From Rickettsiales bacterium (GTDB taxonomy: Bacteria > Pseudomonadota > Alphaproteobacteria > Rickettsiales > UBA3002), in NCBI GenBank assembly GCA_021300075.1, contig JAJTIB010000061.1, positions 1 through 6,347 of the forward strand: DNA of 6,347 nucleotides. Reading direction: 5' to 3'. The stretch's first letter is position 1; each line of letters starts with the position of its first letter. Positions 5,870-6,347 of this stretch are shown piece by piece. Under the pieces are notes generated by a model. That model worked only from the letters and a program-made list of their open reading frames with translations, was not told the origin of the DNA and did no database searches. The position numbers and the translations under genes are program-made.

Positions 5870-5922
5870 TCACGCATTTATCACGCATCTGTCATCAAAT
5901 CGTCACAATTGGGTGGTATAAA
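5867..5922 (+). promoter_or_regulatory. Tandem Pho boxes and -10 element upstream of the 75-residue gene
   Basis: Four units, TTGTCAC (5867-5873), TTATCAC (5878-5884), CTGTCAT (5889-5895) and TCGTCAC (5900-5906), lie head to tail with 4-base linkers, an exact 11-bp period. The known Pho box is two CTGTCAY-like 7-mers with a 4-base AT-rich linker, so this is two boxes in tandem. The last unit ends exactly 10 bp before TATAAA (5917-5922), and there is no good -35 hexamer. This is the layout of E. coli PhoB-activated promoters, where the box replaces the -35 element. The start of transcription should be near 5929. PhoB binding is inferred from pattern and geometry. Confidence 0.78.
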
Positions 5923-5930
5923 GGAGTCAT

Positions 5931-5935
5931 GGAGA
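5931..5935 (+). promoter_or_regulatory. Ribosome-binding site of the 75-residue gene
   Basis: GGAGA sits seven bases before the ATG at 5943. A stronger AAGGAG at 5921-5926 overlaps the -10 box of the Pho-type promoter, so it would not be in the transcript if initiation is near 5929. It is also only two bases from an ATG at 5929 that opens a five-codon frame, MENML, whose TGA overlaps the ATG at 5943. The downstream site is therefore the more likely one used. Confidence 0.5.
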
Positions 5936-5942
5936 ACATGTT

Positions 5943-6170
5943 ATGACGGCAAAAATCACCCTACCACCCTCGCATATGGTCTTTTGTGGCCCACACGTCT
6001 CGGAAACGGGCTGCAGTAAAGATCTGGTAAAGGCAATGGAAGCCATTCGGGCACTCCATCTCGCGACTGGCGTGACACACATTACGCCATCTTCAAGCCA
6101 TGTGGCGCCAGGCCATGGTTTGTTTGCGTTTAATCCCGTGGGTATCAAGCCTGTCAACCAAATTGGCTAA
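5943..6170 (+). CDS. Unrecognised 75-residue protein under a Pho-type promoter
   Basis: This is a small protein I do not recognise. It has no signal peptide or membrane segment and is probably cytoplasmic. Residues 11-24 place His11, Cys15, His18 and Cys24 close together, and His39, His46, His53 and His58 follow, so a metal site is possible. Residues 26-41 (KDLVKAMEAIRALHLA) look like one amphipathic helix. The rest is rich in Gly, Pro and Ser. The start at 5943 follows GGAGA by seven bases. The upstream tandem Pho boxes and -10 element with correct geometry are the best evidence that this is a real, regulated gene, since the frame is short and a shorter frame overlaps it on the other strand. 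It ends 18 bases before the convergent PhaR-like gene. A role in phosphate limitation is inferred from the promoter alone. Confidence 0.62.
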   Translation: MTAKITLPPSHMVFCGPHVSETGCSKDLVKAMEAIRALHLATGVTHITPSSSHVAPGHGLFAFNPVGIKPVNQIG

Positions 6171-6188
6171 TCTGCGGCAATCTTCCGC

Positions 6189-6347
6189 TTACTTCTTCTT
6201 CGTCGTCGATTCCGGGCCGGTGAAGGGCGTGAACATCGAGAAGGCCTTCGTAAAGAATTCCATGTTCTGCTTACCGATTTCCTCGAGCTGATGCGTCATC
6301 TGCCCAAACGGATCAATCGTCCCGGCAGTGGCTTTATTGCCCAGCAC
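6189..6347 (-). CDS. phaR: PhaR-like polyhydroxyalkanoate synthesis regulator, C-terminal part only
   Basis: An open frame on the minus strand runs in from the right edge and ends at TAA (6189-6191). It gives the last 52 residues of a longer protein. The pattern DPFGQMTHQLEEIGKQNMEFFTKAFSMFTPF matches the C-terminal helix of PhaR, the DNA-binding repressor of phasin and PHA granule genes, where members end in similar (E/Q)N..MF..A..MF.PF segments. It finishes in a Lys-rich tail. The N-terminal DNA-binding domain (about 130 residues or more) lies outside the window, so the call rests on this short segment. A phasin, which also has amphipathic helices, is the main alternative. The nearby MaoC-phosphotransacetylase, an enzyme set often found close to PHA genes in alphaproteobacteria, supports PhaR. 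Confidence 0.6.
   Translation of the reverse strand: MLGNKATAGTIDPFGQMTHQLEEIGKQNMEFFTKAFSMFTPFTGPESTTKKK

Noticed and set aside
5929..5946. Five-codon leader peptide MENML before the 75-residue gene
   Set aside because: The AAGGAG site is only two bases from its ATG, and the predicted transcript would begin at or after this ATG, so translation is unlikely.
6174..6188. Hairpin GCGG/CCGC between the 75-residue gene and the PhaR-like gene as a terminator
   Set aside because: The stem has only four base pairs with a 7-base loop and no proper T-run on either strand.

Overview
The window comes from the chromosome of an alphaproteobacterium of moderate GC content. The evidence is the gene families: a COQ10/RatA-type START protein, an AtsE-like 'host attachment' protein, a fused MaoC-phosphotransacetylase followed by a short acetate kinase, and the C-terminus of what looks like the polyhydroxyalkanoate (PHA) regulator PhaR. 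Genus cannot be fixed. Coding density is high, with no gene-free stretch above about 180 bases. No tRNA, rRNA, CRISPR array, insertion sequence or phage gene was seen.

Layout from left to right. A 5'-truncated COQ10/RatA-family gene (+) ends at 425. An AtsE/baeRF-like gene (549-1079, +) has an inverted repeat in its upstream region. It converges on an uncharacterised lipoprotein gene (1093-1959, -). That gene is divergent from a small MgtC/SapB membrane protein gene (2038-2517, +). The MgtC gene overlaps by 4 bp, tail to tail, with an acetate kinase gene (2514-3518, -). The acetate kinase gene is translationally coupled through an ATGA overlap to the upstream MaoC-phosphotransacetylase fusion (3515-4921, -). 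Divergent from this operon is an unrecognised alanine- and histidine-rich membrane protein (5101-5850, +). It is followed by a small unrecognised protein of 75 residues (5943-6170, +). The window ends inside the PhaR-like gene (6189-6347, -).

The most notable signal is regulatory. In front of the 75-residue gene, at 5867-5906, four 7-base units close to the PhoB half-site CTGTCAY lie head to tail, 11 bp apart. They end exactly 10 bp upstream of a TATAAA -10 box, which is the architecture of a PhoB-activated promoter. A weaker array with the same 11-bp period (5041-5069) lies between the phosphotransacetylase operon and the membrane protein gene. From memory, the Sinorhizobium meliloti ack-pta operon has been reported as phosphate-stress inducible through PhoB, which fits this layout. 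The right half of the window may therefore be a phosphate-limitation locus that combines acyl-phosphate metabolism, two uncharacterised proteins and a PHA regulator. The arrays and gene order are read from the sequence; the regulation is inferred.
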